The notes below the pieces were generated by a model, which made no database searches, was not told where the DNA came from, and saw nothing but the letters and a program-made list of their open reading frames with translations. From Dokdonia sp. (lineage in GTDB: Bacteria > Bacteroidota > Bacteroidia > Flavobacteriales > Flavobacteriaceae): a stretch of DNA of 64,000 bases. The stretch is from NCBI GenBank assembly GCA_020630915.1, contig JAHDIF010000001.1, positions 437,261-501,260 on the forward strand. The letters run 5' to 3'. Positions 24,917 to 33,749 of the stretch are shown here, piece after piece (the first letter of the stretch is position 1; every line of letters begins with the position of its first letter). Position numbers and translations under genes: made by a program.

Positions 24917-25792
24917 ATGTACGATTCTAATAAAATGAACTACTTCCTGGTCATTGTTGCTATGCTATTTTTTATGGGATGTGGAGATGAAGATACTTCA
25001 GATCCTAATCCAGAAACGACTACCATAACACCTCCAGATACTACAACACAGGATACTAACAATAACACAGACGATACCAACAATAATGATTCTTTTGTTT
25101 TTGACACGAATCTCGTGATGGAGCATAGTTGGAACACTGGAGGTTGTACACCTGGACCTTGCAGTACGATAAGTACAAGTTTAAGTGATGTTTTTGAAAA
25201 TGGGCAACCTGACGATCCTTATTTTTACAGGGCAGAAAATGGTGTTGATTTAATATTACATTGTCAACCCCAAAAAGGAAGAAGAACAGAGTTTAAACAA
25301 ATATCAGAGGGTTCCTTAAACACTCCTTCTCTAATGGAGTTTGAGGCGGTTTATTTTGATGTTCCGGAAGAAGGAATGACTATCGCTCAAGTACATAATC
25401 GCGGTGGAAATTCTAACAAGCCCTTTTTTAGACTAGAGTTACACAACGACGAGCTAGAAACGGTAGTACGTCAAGATCCAGAGGTAAACTCGAGTGATAC
25501 AAGTTTTGACAAAGAATTTTACAGCTTTGACAATGGAGCTAACTACAATGGAGAACCTATAAAGATTCTTATAGAAAAGAATGATGGTGTGGTGCATCTG
25601 GTGGCAGAGCACAACGGTGTAGTTTTAATTGATCAAACGTATGCTCCTAATACTGAAACCAACTGGGTACTTAATAATAGTATTGCAAATGGGTATTATC
25701 TAAAGGCTGGTATTTACAATCCTGCAGAAGACCATACGGAAGATATTATTATGCAATACACGTCTTTTCTTTTTGAATCTGAAGACAATTAA
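24917..25792 (+). CDS. Lipoprotein of the polysaccharide lyase 7 (alginate lyase) type
   Basis: 291 aa (or 285 if the ATG at 24935 is used). Lipobox FFMGCG, then a 45-residue Thr/Asn/Asp-rich linker, then a jelly-roll domain. PL7 motifs appear in order as RRTEFKQ (usually R-[ST/N]-E-[LV]-R), IAQVHNRGG (usually QIH) and YYLKAGIYNP (usually YFKAGxYxQ). PL7 enzymes cut alginate by beta-elimination with the His and Tyr. Substitutions make activity uncertain. It stands alone, against the direction of the surrounding cell-envelope genes, without other polysaccharide genes. Confidence 0.72.
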   Translation: MYDSNKMNYFLVIVAMLFFMGCGDEDTSDPNPETTTITPPDTTTQDTNNNTDDTNNNDSFVFDTNLVMEHSWNTGGCTPGPCSTISTSLSDVFENGQPDDPYFYRAENGVDLILHCQPQKGRRTEFKQISEGSLNTPSLMEFEAVYFDVPEEGMTIAQVHNRGGNSNKPFFRLELHNDELETVVRQDPEVNSSDTSFDKEFYSFDNGANYNGEPIKILIEKNDGVVHLVAEHNGVVLIDQTYAPNTETNWVLNNSIANGYYLKAGIYNPAEDHTEDIIMQYTSFLFESEDN

Positions 25793-26586
25793 TTTGTAGA
25801 CAAACTGACCCCAATCGCAATGATTCCAACGATAAGGCAATAAATAGCGAACCAAGAAAGCTTGCTTTTCTTTACCAGTTTTATCATCCAAGTGCAGGCG
25901 ACAAGGCCAGCAATAAACGCGCCTAAAAATCCAATAATTAATACAGAAACATTACCAGATGAGGTCGTTAGATCTCCACCCAAAATGTCTTTAGCAATTT
26001 TACCTAGTATTAAAGGAATCACCATCAAGAACGAGAATCGTGCTGCTTTTCCTTTATCATTTCCTAACAATACTGAGGTAGAAATCGTTGCTCCACTGCG
26101 AGATATTCCAGGCAGCATAGCAACGGCTTGAGATAGTCCAATAACAAAAGCATTAGAAAAAGATACCTTTTTCTGAGTATCCTTAGCCTTATCTGCAAAG
26201 TATAATAGCACAGCGGTTACAATAAGCATGCAACCCACAAGCATAATATTACCCCCAAATAATGCCTCCAGTTGCTCTTCAAAAAAGAGACCTACAATGA
26301 CTGCAGGAATCATAGACACTACTATTTTTGCACTAAACTGAGTTTCTTCATTCCACGTAAAGGATACTAGTCCTTTAAGAATCTCAAGGATATCCTTTCT
26401 AAAAACTACAATAGTTGACAAGGCAGTCGCAAAGTGTACCACTACGGTAAACATCAAACTTTCTTCTGGAACGGAGGTGTCTCCTAGAATGGCTTTTCCC
26501 AATTCTAGGTGACCACTAGAAGATACAGGTAAAAATTCTGTAAGACCTTGGATGATCCCAAGAACTAAGGCGTCAAAATTATTCAT
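25789..26586 (-). CDS. uppP: Undecaprenyl-diphosphatase
   Basis: 265 aa, about eight membrane segments. Family motifs: GIIQGLTEFLPVSSSGHL near residues 11-28 and LPGISRSGATISTSVLLG near 158-175. It recycles undecaprenyl diphosphate for peptidoglycan and other envelope polymers; loss raises bacitracin sensitivity. Convergent with the lyase-like gene by a 4-base overlap. Confidence 0.97.
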   Translation of the reverse strand: MNNFDALVLGIIQGLTEFLPVSSSGHLELGKAILGDTSVPEESLMFTVVVHFATALSTIVVFRKDILEILKGLVSFTWNEETQFSAKIVVSMIPAVIVGLFFEEQLEALFGGNIMLVGCMLIVTAVLLYFADKAKDTQKKVSFSNAFVIGLSQAVAMLPGISRSGATISTSVLLGNDKGKAARFSFLMVIPLILGKIAKDILGGDLTTSSGNVSVLIIGFLGAFIAGLVACTWMIKLVKKSKLSWFAIYCLIVGIIAIGVSLSTN

Positions 26587-26625
26587 AGGCGCAAAGATAG
26601 TTGCCCTAATGTAAGTAACAAGTGC

Positions 26626-26892
26626 TTACTTCTTTTTATTAGGATTGAGTAGTATGGCATACACCTCTATCCCAAAACCAATTAGAATTATCGCAGGAGC
26701 AAGACGAATACGTCTCCAAGAGTATATTTCTGGATTAAACACATTAGGATCATCACTACCGCCTCCAGACATTAAGATAAAGCCCAAGGCTATTACACCA
26801 AGCCCAATAAGCAACCACTGGTAATTCTTCTTTCCAAAGATAAACTCGACCTTTTGCTGTTTAGTGACTTCTTTACGTTTTGATTCTCCCAT
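26626..26892 (-). CDS. DUF3098 family membrane protein
   Basis: 88 aa: a charged N-terminus, FGKKNYQWLLIGLGVIALGFILM (first helix, in outline), a GGGSDDP loop with FNPEIYSWRRIRLAP, and a second helix. Conserved between ftsX and uppP in Flavobacteriia, which suggests a role with cell division or envelope synthesis; function unknown. Four bases separate it from the upstream ORF. Confidence 0.85.
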   Translation of the reverse strand: MGESKRKEVTKQQKVEFIFGKKNYQWLLIGLGVIALGFILMSGGGSDDPNVFNPEIYSWRRIRLAPAIILIGFGIEVYAILLNPNKKK

Positions 26893-26895
26893 GGG

Positions 26896-27252
26896 TTAAT
26901 TTAATTCTGAGTATACGATGGTGTCCTCATATGCTAATTGATTGATATGACTAGAGACACCCGCTAACTTTCTAGTAAGATGTAAAGTTACGGTTTTATT
27001 TAAAAGTTGTGCTCTTAATTCATCAAGGGTAAAGCCTTGTTCTAACCCCCTATTGATATAATAAATAGATCCATCTGCCTCTTGAAAAACAATATCTTTT
27101 ACACCTCCTTCATAAATAGCCGCGATCTTAACCTCTTTATAAATGGCACTATTCTCTCCTGGAACTGTAATATTATGAGCTGCAAGGTGCACAACAAGAA
27201 CAAGAAATAAAGCTCCTGCCATTGAACCTAAGACTATAAACGCTTTTTTCAT
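26896..27252 (-). CDS. Membrane-anchored hypothetical protein
   Basis: 118 aa: one N-terminal membrane helix (about 4-24), then a soluble region with IYEGGVKDIVFQEADGSIYYINRGLEQG in outline. No family recognised. Being in the ftsX-DUF3098-uppP run suggests an envelope role. It also looks like a single-gene inclusion in an otherwise conserved run. Confidence 0.65.
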   Translation of the reverse strand: MKKAFIVLGSMAGALFLVLVVHLAAHNITVPGENSAIYKEVKIAAIYEGGVKDIVFQEADGSIYYINRGLEQGFTLDELRAQLLNKTVTLHLTRKLAGVSSHINQLAYEDTIVYSELN

Positions 27253-27309
27253 AATGGATTGACTTTTTAATACTAACGAAAAAGTGAAAATAATATTTCA
27301 AAAATACTA

Positions 27310-28188
27310 TTAGTAGTACAACTCATCAGTCTTCAAATTCAAGAAACGTTGCGTTGCAAAGAACGTGCTAATCCAAGTAATAAGAATGCCTAATAAAAAC
27401 ACTCCTACAAACAGTGCGCCCAGCCATAAGGGATCGCCTAACAATTCGAGATCTGGAAATGTTTGATCTGCATAATACACCACAGCTCCCATTCCCAACA
27501 AGGCAACGATAGACCCTAGCATCCCCAGTCGTACACTTTTCCAAATAAAAGGCCTACGGATAAAACGTTTTGTCGCCCCTACCATTTGCATGGTTTTTAT
27601 CGTAAAGCGTTTTGCATAAACTGACAATCTTATGGAACTATTAATAAGCAGTACAGCTATTAATGTAAAAATGCCACTAATCACTAGTACCCAAAGGCTA
27701 ATTTTTTTGATATTATCGTTCAACAAAGAGATGAGCGGCTTGTCATAGGTGACCTCATCTACAAAATCTTTAGAGGATATTTGAGCAGCGATTTCTTCTA
27801 CTTTATCTGAGGATACAAAATCTGCATTCAAATGCAAATCGATGCTGTTTTGCAAGGGGTTCTCGCCTAGATATTCCACAAAGTTCTCGCCTAAGTCTTC
27901 GCTAAAAGTCTCTGCAGCTTCATCTTTGGATAGAAATTTAATCGACTTTGTATAATCGGCTAGGCTTAATGATTTTTCGAGCTGTTTCATTTCGACATCT
28001 TTGGCATTGTCTTTAAAATAAATACCTACAGAGATGGTTTCCTTAAAATAGTCTGCTACTTTCTTGGTGTTGAGTACGAGTAAGCCTAACAATCCTAATA
28101 AAAATAGCACCAAAGCAATACTAATCACTACCGAAAAATAGGAGGAGATCAGTCTACGTTTTTGATACTTTTCAAATGAGGATGCCAT
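27310..28188 (-). CDS. ftsX: Cell-division permease-like protein FtsX
   Basis: 292 aa: an N-terminal cytoplasmic tail, one helix (about 18-40), a periplasmic domain (about 45-165), and three further helices, the FtsX topology. The LINSSIRLSVYAKRFTIKTMQMVGATKRFIRRPF stretch (in outline) is the family core. With FtsE it controls peptidoglycan hydrolases at the septum; ftsE is not in this window. Confidence 0.93.
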   Translation of the reverse strand: MASSFEKYQKRRLISSYFSVVISIALVLFLLGLLGLLVLNTKKVADYFKETISVGIYFKDNAKDVEMKQLEKSLSLADYTKSIKFLSKDEAAETFSEDLGENFVEYLGENPLQNSIDLHLNADFVSSDKVEEIAAQISSKDFVDEVTYDKPLISLLNDNIKKISLWVLVISGIFTLIAVLLINSSIRLSVYAKRFTIKTMQMVGATKRFIRRPFIWKSVRLGMLGSIVALLGMGAVVYYADQTFPDLELLGDPLWLGALFVGVFLLGILITWISTFFATQRFLNLKTDELYY

Positions 28189-28504
28189 ATATAATTCTTT
28201 TAATAAATCCGTTCGTATCGCTCGTTATCTATAGGTTGCAAACCCACTTTTACAGTAAAAATAAGGTTTAAAGTCTATAATCTCGATTATCGAGTAAAAG
28301 TAGCAATTTTATTGACAAACGTTTGTCTTTACACTTTCGTACAATAGCTGTAAATTTGCCGCTTTAATCAGCGTAGCTGTTTGGATATAAGAACGTCCCG
28401 AATACCAAGGACTCCAAGACACAAGTACCAAGATAAAATATCGTGATTCTTGTCTCTAAATAATCGTGATTCATTTTTCGCGAAAGCATAAAAAAGAATA
28501 AAAT
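28189..28504. other. Intergenic region between ftsX and leuS (316 bases)
   Basis: Contains a perfect palindrome GACAAACGTTTGTC (28314-28327), a possible leuS -7 element TAAATTTG (28351-28358), a degenerate stretch with CCAAGACACAAG-like words (about 28400-28470) that recur near 16530, and a partial iterated palindrome (TTTTTCGCGAAAGC, 28475-28486 core) just before leuS. No open frame or RNA gene recognised. Confidence 0.6.
28314..28327. promoter_or_regulatory. Perfect 14-bp palindrome, possible operator
   Basis: GACAAACGTTTGTC lies between the divergent ftsX and leuS starts and upstream of the TAAATTTG box. It is unlike the iterated palindrome and seen once. Confidence 0.4.
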
Positions 28505-31500
28505 ATGCAGTATCATTTTAATGACATTGAGGCCAAATGGCAAAAATATTGGGCAGAAAACGGAACTTTTCACGCTCAGTTTCCAAGTGACAAACCCAAG
28601 TATTATGTGCTGGATATGTTCCCGTATCCTTCTGGTGCGGGCCTTCACGTAGGACATCCGTTGGGATATATCGCGAGTGACGTCTATGCGCGTTACAAGC
28701 GCCTCAAAGGTTTTAATGTGTTGCATCCGCAAGGGTATGACTCTTTTGGGTTGCCTGCAGAGCAGTATGCCATCCAGACGGGACAGCATCCTGCGGTCAC
28801 CACAAAAGTAAATATAGAAGGTGGTGTAGATAATCAAGGTAACGAGATTGCTGGTTATCGCAAGCAGTTGGATAAAATTGGATTTTCCTTTGACTGGAGC
28901 CGTGAAGTGCGCACCTCAGACCCTGCCTATTACAAATGGACGCAGTGGATTTTTACCCTGCTTTTTGACTCTTGGTATAATCGTGATACCGATAAAGCGG
29001 AAGATATAGAGAGCTTGGTTTCCGCTTTCGCGAAAGCAGGAAATCAAAACATACATGCCGTATGTGATGATAACATTGCAGCCTTTACCGCAGACCAATG
29101 GAACGCTTTTTCTGAAAAAGAACAACAAGCCATCTTATTGCAGTATCGCCTCACCTATCTCGCCGAAACTGAAGTAAACTGGTGTCCTGCCTTAGGAACC
29201 GTACTTGCTAATGACGAGATTGTAAACGGCGTTTCTGAACGCGGCGGACATCCTGTAGTGCGCAAGAAAATGACCCAATGGTCTATGCGTATCAGTGCCT
29301 ATGCGGAAAGATTATTGCAAGGCTTAGAAAAAATAGACTGGAGCGAATCCATAAAAGAAACACAGCGCAACTGGATTGGAAAATCTGTAGGGGCCCAAGT
29401 CAAGTTTAAAATAAAGAATGATGTCAGTTCGAGCGCAGTCGAGAACGCTTATATAGAGGTCTTTACGACGCGACCTGATACCATATTTGGAGTGTCCTTT
29501 ATGACGCTAGCTCCCGAATTAGACTTGGTACAGGAAATCACAACACCAGAACAAAAAGCCGAAGTAGATGCCTATATCGAAGCCACAGCAAAGCGTTCAG
29601 AACGTGAGCGTATGGCAGATGTAAAAACCATTTCTGGTGCGTTTACAGGTGCCTATGCAGAGCATCCTTTTACTAAAGAACCCATTCCTATTTGGATAGG
29701 CGATTATGTGCTTGCAGGTTATGGAACAGGAGCCGTGATGGCAGTACCTTGCGGTGACCAGCGTGATTATGATTTTGCTAATCATTTTGGGATTGCGATA
29801 CCTAATGTTTTTGAAGGGGTAGATATCTCAGAAGAAGCCTTTGCAGATAAAGACAATACCGTTATTGCCAATAGCGACTTCTTAAACGGATTAAAATATA
29901 AGAAAGCCGTAAAATTGGCGATTTACGAACTAGAAAAAATAGGGGCAGGTTCTGGAAAAACCAACTATCGCTTGCGCGATGCCGTGTTCTCAAGACAACG
30001 CTATTGGGGAGAACCTTTCCCAGTATATTACAAAGACGGAATGCCACAAATGATTGCCTTAGAGCATTTACCACTTGAGCTTCCCGAAATAGAAAAATAC
30101 TTGCCTACAGAAGACGGAGCACCACCATTAGGTCGTGCCGATGTTTGGGCTTGGGATACTAAGACCAATAATGTAGTCTCTAACGACCTTGTCTCTTCGA
30201 GCGCAGTCGAGAAGTCTGGTGACAACGGAATATATCCTCTAGAACTCAACACCATGCCAGGTTGGGCAGGCAGTAGCTGGTATTTCTTGAAGTATATGGA
30301 TAACACCACTGCAGATGGTTCTATCCCAAAAGAAGCCTTGGATTATTGGGGTAATGTAGATTTATACATAGGTGGCTCAGAACATGGGACTGGACACTTA
30401 TTGTACAGTCGTTTCTGGACGAAATTCTTATTTGACAGAGGATTTATTACCATAGACGAGCCTTTCCAAAAGATGATTAATCAAGGGATGATTTTGGGGA
30501 CGAGTGCTTTTGCATATAAATTTCAAGCTATTGACCCTGACATGCTGCTTAGTTATCCGGAAGTTGAAATGAAAAACTTCTTCATTACTGAAAATCAATC
30601 TAAATTATACGAAACCGATACTTTAACTTTTTTTAAAATTTTCGAAGAAAAATATCCTTTGTTCTATAATGAGATAATAGAAGATATTGAAAAAGCAAAG
30701 GGTTGTTTAAAAACATTTCCAGTACATGTTCCTGTGCAATTTATTAACGCCTCCAACGAATTGGACATAGAGGGGTTTGCAAAATGGCGTCCCGAATTTA
30801 AAGAAGCTACATTTATTTTAGAAGATGGAACTAGCTTCTCTCCCTCTGGGGGAGATGTCCGAAGGACAGAGGGGGCCTCCGTTTACAAAGTAGGCCGCGA
30901 AGTTGAAAAAATGTCTAAATCCAAATACAATGTTGTCAATCCCGATGACATTTGTAATCAGTACGGCGCAGATACCTTGCGTATGTATGAGATGTTTTTA
31001 GGACCACTAGAGCAAGCAAAACCTTGGAACACCGCTGGAATTACTGGTGTGCATTCCTTCTTAAAAAAGCTATGGAAATTATACCATTCTGGCACAGATG
31101 GGGCTTTTCACGTAAGTGATGATGCCGCTAGTAAGGATAGCTTAAAGACCTTGCACAAGACCATTAAAAAGGCAGAAGATGATATAGAGAACTTTAGTTT
31201 CAACACCTCAGTTTCTACTTTTATGATCGCCACAAATGAGTTGACAGCTCAGAAATGTACTTCTCGCGAAGTGCTCGCGCCACTTGCTATTTTAATTTCT
31301 CCCTATGCACCGCATATCGCAGAAGAATTATGGAGTAAATTGGGTCAAACGACAAGTATTTCTGAGGCTACGTTTCCTGTTTTCGAGGCAAAGCACTTGG
31401 TGGAAAGTAGTAAGGAATACCCTATTTCTTTTAACGGAAAAATGCGTTTTAAACTAGAGCTTCCATTGGATTTGAGTAAGGATGAAATTGAAGCAGCCGT

Positions 31501-31594
31501 AATGGCAAACGAAAAAACGCAACATTACTTGGAAGGTCGCACTCCTAAAAAAGTGATTGTCGTACCTGGTAAGATTGTAAATATTGTGGGGTAA
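28505..31594 (+). CDS. leuS: Leucyl-tRNA synthetase with repeat-derived insertions
   Basis: 1029 aa against about 860 in E. coli and, as I recall, about 940 in other bacteroidetes. HIGH-type HVGHPLGY near residue 50 and KMSKSKY near 805 are intact. Four repeat-derived segments are in frame: AFAKA (29024), two SSSAVE segments (29428 and 30196, from an 18-bp repeat) in and after the editing domain, and SPSGGDVRRTEG (about 30838-30876) shortly before KMSKS. All sit in apparent surface loops, so activity is likely kept. A possible -7 box is at 28351. Confidence 0.97.
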   Translation: MQYHFNDIEAKWQKYWAENGTFHAQFPSDKPKYYVLDMFPYPSGAGLHVGHPLGYIASDVYARYKRLKGFNVLHPQGYDSFGLPAEQYAIQTGQHPAVTTKVNIEGGVDNQGNEIAGYRKQLDKIGFSFDWSREVRTSDPAYYKWTQWIFTLLFDSWYNRDTDKAEDIESLVSAFAKAGNQNIHAVCDDNIAAFTADQWNAFSEKEQQAILLQYRLTYLAETEVNWCPALGTVLANDEIVNGVSERGGHPVVRKKMTQWSMRISAYAERLLQGLEKIDWSESIKETQRNWIGKSVGAQVKFKIKNDVSSSAVENAYIEVFTTRPDTIFGVSFMTLAPELDLVQEITTPEQKAEVDAYIEATAKRSERERMADVKTISGAFTGAYAEHPFTKEPIPIWIGDYVLAGYGTGAVMAVPCGDQRDYDFANHFGIAIPNVFEGVDISEEAFADKDNTVIANSDFLNGLKYKKAVKLAIYELEKIGAGSGKTNYRLRDAVFSRQRYWGEPFPVYYKDGMPQMIALEHLPLELPEIEKYLPTEDGAPPLGRADVWAWDTKTNNVVSNDLVSSSAVEKSGDNGIYPLELNTMPGWAGSSWYFLKYMDNTTADGSIPKEALDYWGNVDLYIGGSEHGTGHLLYSRFWTKFLFDRGFITIDEPFQKMINQGMILGTSAFAYKFQAIDPDMLLSYPEVEMKNFFITENQSKLYETDTLTFFKIFEEKYPLFYNEIIEDIEKAKGCLKTFPVHVPVQFINASNELDIEGFAKWRPEFKEATFILEDGTSFSPSGGDVRRTEGASVYKVGREVEKMSKSKYNVVNPDDICNQYGADTLRMYEMFLGPLEQAKPWNTAGITGVHSFLKKLWKLYHSGTDGAFHVSDDAASKDSLKTLHKTIKKAEDDIENFSFNTSVSTFMIATNELTAQKCTSREVLAPLAILISPYAPHIAEELWSKLGQTTSISEATFPVFEAKHLVESSKEYPISFNGKMRFKLELPLDLSKDEIEAAVMANEKTQHYLEGRTPKKVIVVPGKIVNIVG
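29024..29037. repeat. Iterated palindrome in leuS (AFAKA frame)
   Basis: Exact copy, reading SAFAKAGN. The length equals that of the family pattern I recall (LIKKFEADGN), so no insertion is needed to explain it. Confidence 0.95.
29428..29445. repeat. TTCGAGCGCAGTCGAGAA repeat in leuS, copy 1
   Basis: 18-bp element with partial inverted symmetry, giving SSSAVE in the protein. Identical copies at 30196 and 52619; a related one at 35101. Confidence 0.9.
30196..30213. repeat. TTCGAGCGCAGTCGAGAA repeat in leuS, copy 2
   Basis: Second identical copy in the same gene and the same reading frame (SSSAVEK), located just before the conserved PLELNTMPGWAGSSW stretch. Confidence 0.9.
30838..30876. repeat. 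GC-rich hairpin repeat inserted in leuS
   Basis: About 39 bases whose ends (CTCCCTCTGGGGG and ACAGAGGGGGC) resemble a bacteroidete intergenic hairpin repeat I recall. Here it is coding, adding SPSGGDVRRTEG in frame before the KMSKS loop. Confidence 0.75.
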
Positions 31595-31605
31595 CAACCA
31601 TCAAC

Positions 31606-31721
31606 GTCATGCTGAACTCGTTTCAGCATTTCACTAGAGAAGGAATATGTATTAAGAGAGTTTGCTTTAGCATACAAGTGACGCAAACCGAGTGTGACCC
31701 TGAAATAAATTCAGGGTGACG
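31606..31721. repeat. Composite hairpin repeat, copy 1
   Basis: Two hairpins (GCTGAACTCGTTTCAGC, and CCCTGAAATAAATTCAGGG at the far end) joined by about 65 less conserved bases. The same two modules occur in inverted orientation at 57624. It fills the leuS to SemiSWEET gap and may end transcription. Confidence 0.75.
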
Positions 31722-31745
31722 ACAGACATTAATTAAAAAACCTAA

Positions 31746-32015
31746 ATGACAAATACGAACTACATAGAAATCATAGGACTCATCGCCGCTTTTTTAACCA
31801 CCGCAGCTTTTGTCCCACAAGCCTACAAAACGTGGAAGACTAAAGATGTCTCAGGCTTGTCGCTGCCTATGTTCTCTATGTTTACCGTAGGTATCTTAAT
31901 GTGGTTTACCTATGGTGTTCTTACCAATAGTCTACCTATAATCTTGGCAAATGCAGTTACAGGGATCCTCTCTATTATGTTGCTCGTCTTTAAAATTAAA
32001 TATAATAATAGATAG
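31746..32015 (+). CDS. SemiSWEET-type PQ-loop sugar transporter
   Basis: 89 aa, three membrane helices, with the PQ-loop AAFVPQAYKTWKTKDVSGLSL (in outline, residues about 20-40) and TYGVLTNSLPIILANAV (third helix). SemiSWEETs are dimers that let sugars cross the membrane down a gradient. Substrate unknown. It sits alone between a repeat element and an unrelated secreted protein. Confidence 0.88.
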   Translation: MTNTNYIEIIGLIAAFLTTAAFVPQAYKTWKTKDVSGLSLPMFSMFTVGILMWFTYGVLTNSLPIILANAVTGILSIMLLVFKIKYNNR

Positions 32016-32099
32016 GTCTTCTGTTATTGCCTCAGCCACATTAGAATGTGGTTGAATGCGCTGTTATTTATGTCGTACTTTGAGGAAAAGAAAGAATAC

Positions 32100-32852
32100 A
32101 TGAAAATTTTTATTGTTTTTTTACTGATACTATTAAATACCTCTAGTGTACTAGCACAAGAACAAATAATCGAAAAAGACTGGTGGAAAACCTACTCTGG
32201 CGAACTCAATGGTCAAGAAATCGTCCTTTCTGTAAACAGAGGTTCTGACAACAAAATTGTAGGGTCTACTTGTGATCTCATACAAGGTCATAAGGTAAAC
32301 TTAATAGGTAATGAATATGGCAATAGCCTGCGGCTTAACGCGATGATTAATGACTCTATCATTGGGACTTTTGATGGCTATCTCATTAGAAAGGATGACG
32401 ATTTTTATAAAGGAGAGTTTAAACCTGTAGGTAAAGATGCATCTTACACTTTCGATTTAAAATATAGTTCTGGATCCTATGGAACGACTGAGAAAAGATA
32501 TGTAGACTTTCCTGGAACAGATACCCAACTCGAACAATTTGCAAAGGATCTCATTCTTGCATTTAATACTAAAGACAAAGAGTGGTTGTCTCAAAAAATG
32601 TATTACCCATTACCTGTCTATTTAAAAAATAAAACAAAACTTACCATCACTTCTCCTATTCAGTTTATTGAAGAATATGAACAGATTGCCACCCAAACTC
32701 TCTTAGGTAAAATGACATCATGGAAAACCTGTAATCTCTCCTCTAATCATAGTGGTGTTATGTTAGGAAGAGGAGAAATCTGGATTTGGCGAGAAGATAC
32801 CGCCACAAACGAAGACCCAAAATATCGCATTAATAATATTGTAACAAACTGA
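32100..32852 (+). CDS. Secreted protein of unknown function
   Basis: 250 aa from ATG at 32100; the earlier frame start at 32046 would put 18 residues before a normal signal peptide (MKIFIVFLLILLNTSSVLAQ, 1-20). The rest is beta-rich: an N-terminal region with repeated 'GxxxG' turns (SGELNGQEIVLSVN) and a C-terminal region about 130-250 resembling a calcium- or lipid-binding NTF2-like fold, a weak impression. No family assigned. Confidence 0.65.
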   Translation: MKIFIVFLLILLNTSSVLAQEQIIEKDWWKTYSGELNGQEIVLSVNRGSDNKIVGSTCDLIQGHKVNLIGNEYGNSLRLNAMINDSIIGTFDGYLIRKDDDFYKGEFKPVGKDASYTFDLKYSSGSYGTTEKRYVDFPGTDTQLEQFAKDLILAFNTKDKEWLSQKMYYPLPVYLKNKTKLTITSPIQFIEEYEQIATQTLLGKMTSWKTCNLSSNHSGVMLGRGEIWIWREDTATNEDPKYRINNIVTN

Positions 32853-32871
32853 ATTTAATGGTTTAAGTTTC

Positions 32872-32885
32872 GCTTTCGCGAAAGC
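32872..32885. repeat. Iterated palindrome, intergenic copy
   Basis: Exact core upstream of the TspO-like gene, six bases before its TATCTTTA -7-like box (32891-32898). Confidence 0.95.
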
Positions 32886-32903
32886 AAACGTATCTTTATC
32901 TCC

Positions 32904-33680
32904 ATGAAAAAGACACACGCTATAATCAATTTTCTTTCTGTTATTCTGGTTCTTGTCATTAACGGACTGTCACAATCCCAACGTTGGAACAACACTACGG
33001 TAGGAGAAATAAGCAATAAGTTTGGAAACTTATTTACGCCTGCGTCGTATGCCTTTTCTATCTGGGGATTGATCTTTTTTATGCTCATTATTTATGGCAT
33101 CTACCAGCTGTATTGTGCCTTTTCTAATACGCCAGACAGCCACTATATTGAGAAAACTGGATGGTGGTTCACCCTTGCTAATATTGGAAACGCGAGTTGG
33201 GTAGTGGCGTTTACCTATGATCAGATATTACTTTCTGTAGGCATTATGATTCTAATTCTTGTGAGTCTCTTACAGGTGGTTGTTAGGACAAATATGATTG
33301 AGGAAGATGCTTCTTTTGAAGTGCGTGCACTTGTTTGGACACCCATATCTTTATACGCAGGTTGGATTACCGTCGCTACAATAGCAAATTTTGCGGCTTA
33401 TTTTTCAAGTATAGATTTTATGGGTAGTGAGCTCACTCAAATTATATGGACCATTGCTTTAATCACAATAGCCGTTCTTATTAATACCCTTATGGTCTGG
33501 ACACGACATATGAGAGTCTTTGCAGGAGTCGCCGTTTGGGCACTCCTCGCTATTTATATGCGTCATCAAGATAGTCTAGAAAGTGTGGCGTATTATGCCT
33601 TGGTAAGTGCGATTACCTTGGTGGTGATTATTAGTTTACACGCCTTAAGTCAGCGAAAAAAGCAAAGACTTGCTCATTAA
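32904..33680 (+). CDS. TspO/MBR-related tryptophan-rich membrane protein
   Basis: 258 aa, about seven membrane helices, longer than the five-helix TspO (about 160 aa). TspO-like pattern: FTPASYAFSIWGLIFFML near residues 47-64 and several conserved Trp. TspO proteins bind porphyrins or sterols in stress responses; a role here is inference. A TATCTTTA box lies 6 bases before the ATG, giving almost no leader, with an iterated palindrome just upstream. Confidence 0.7.
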   Translation: MKKTHAIINFLSVILVLVINGLSQSQRWNNTTVGEISNKFGNLFTPASYAFSIWGLIFFMLIIYGIYQLYCAFSNTPDSHYIEKTGWWFTLANIGNASWVVAFTYDQILLSVGIMILILVSLLQVVVRTNMIEEDASFEVRALVWTPISLYAGWITVATIANFAAYFSSIDFMGSELTQIIWTIALITIAVLINTLMVWTRHMRVFAGVAVWALLAIYMRHQDSLESVAYYALVSAITLVVIISLHALSQRKKQRLAH

Positions 33681-33702
33681 ATAATGCTAGTTCATACTAA
33701 AA

Positions 33703-33735
33703 AAACCCAACGCTTGGATTACGTTGGGTTTTATA
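33703..33735. terminator. Bidirectional terminator
   Basis: Stem AAACCCAACG / CGTTGGGTTT, A-run before, T-run after, between convergent genes ending at 33680 and 33750. Confidence 0.9.
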
Positions 33736-33749
33736 CATTCTAATATTTC

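Noticed and set aside
28505..31594. leuS as a broken or fused gene
   Set aside because: A single frame with all motifs in order; the extra length is mostly explained by repeat insertions and lineage-specific loops.
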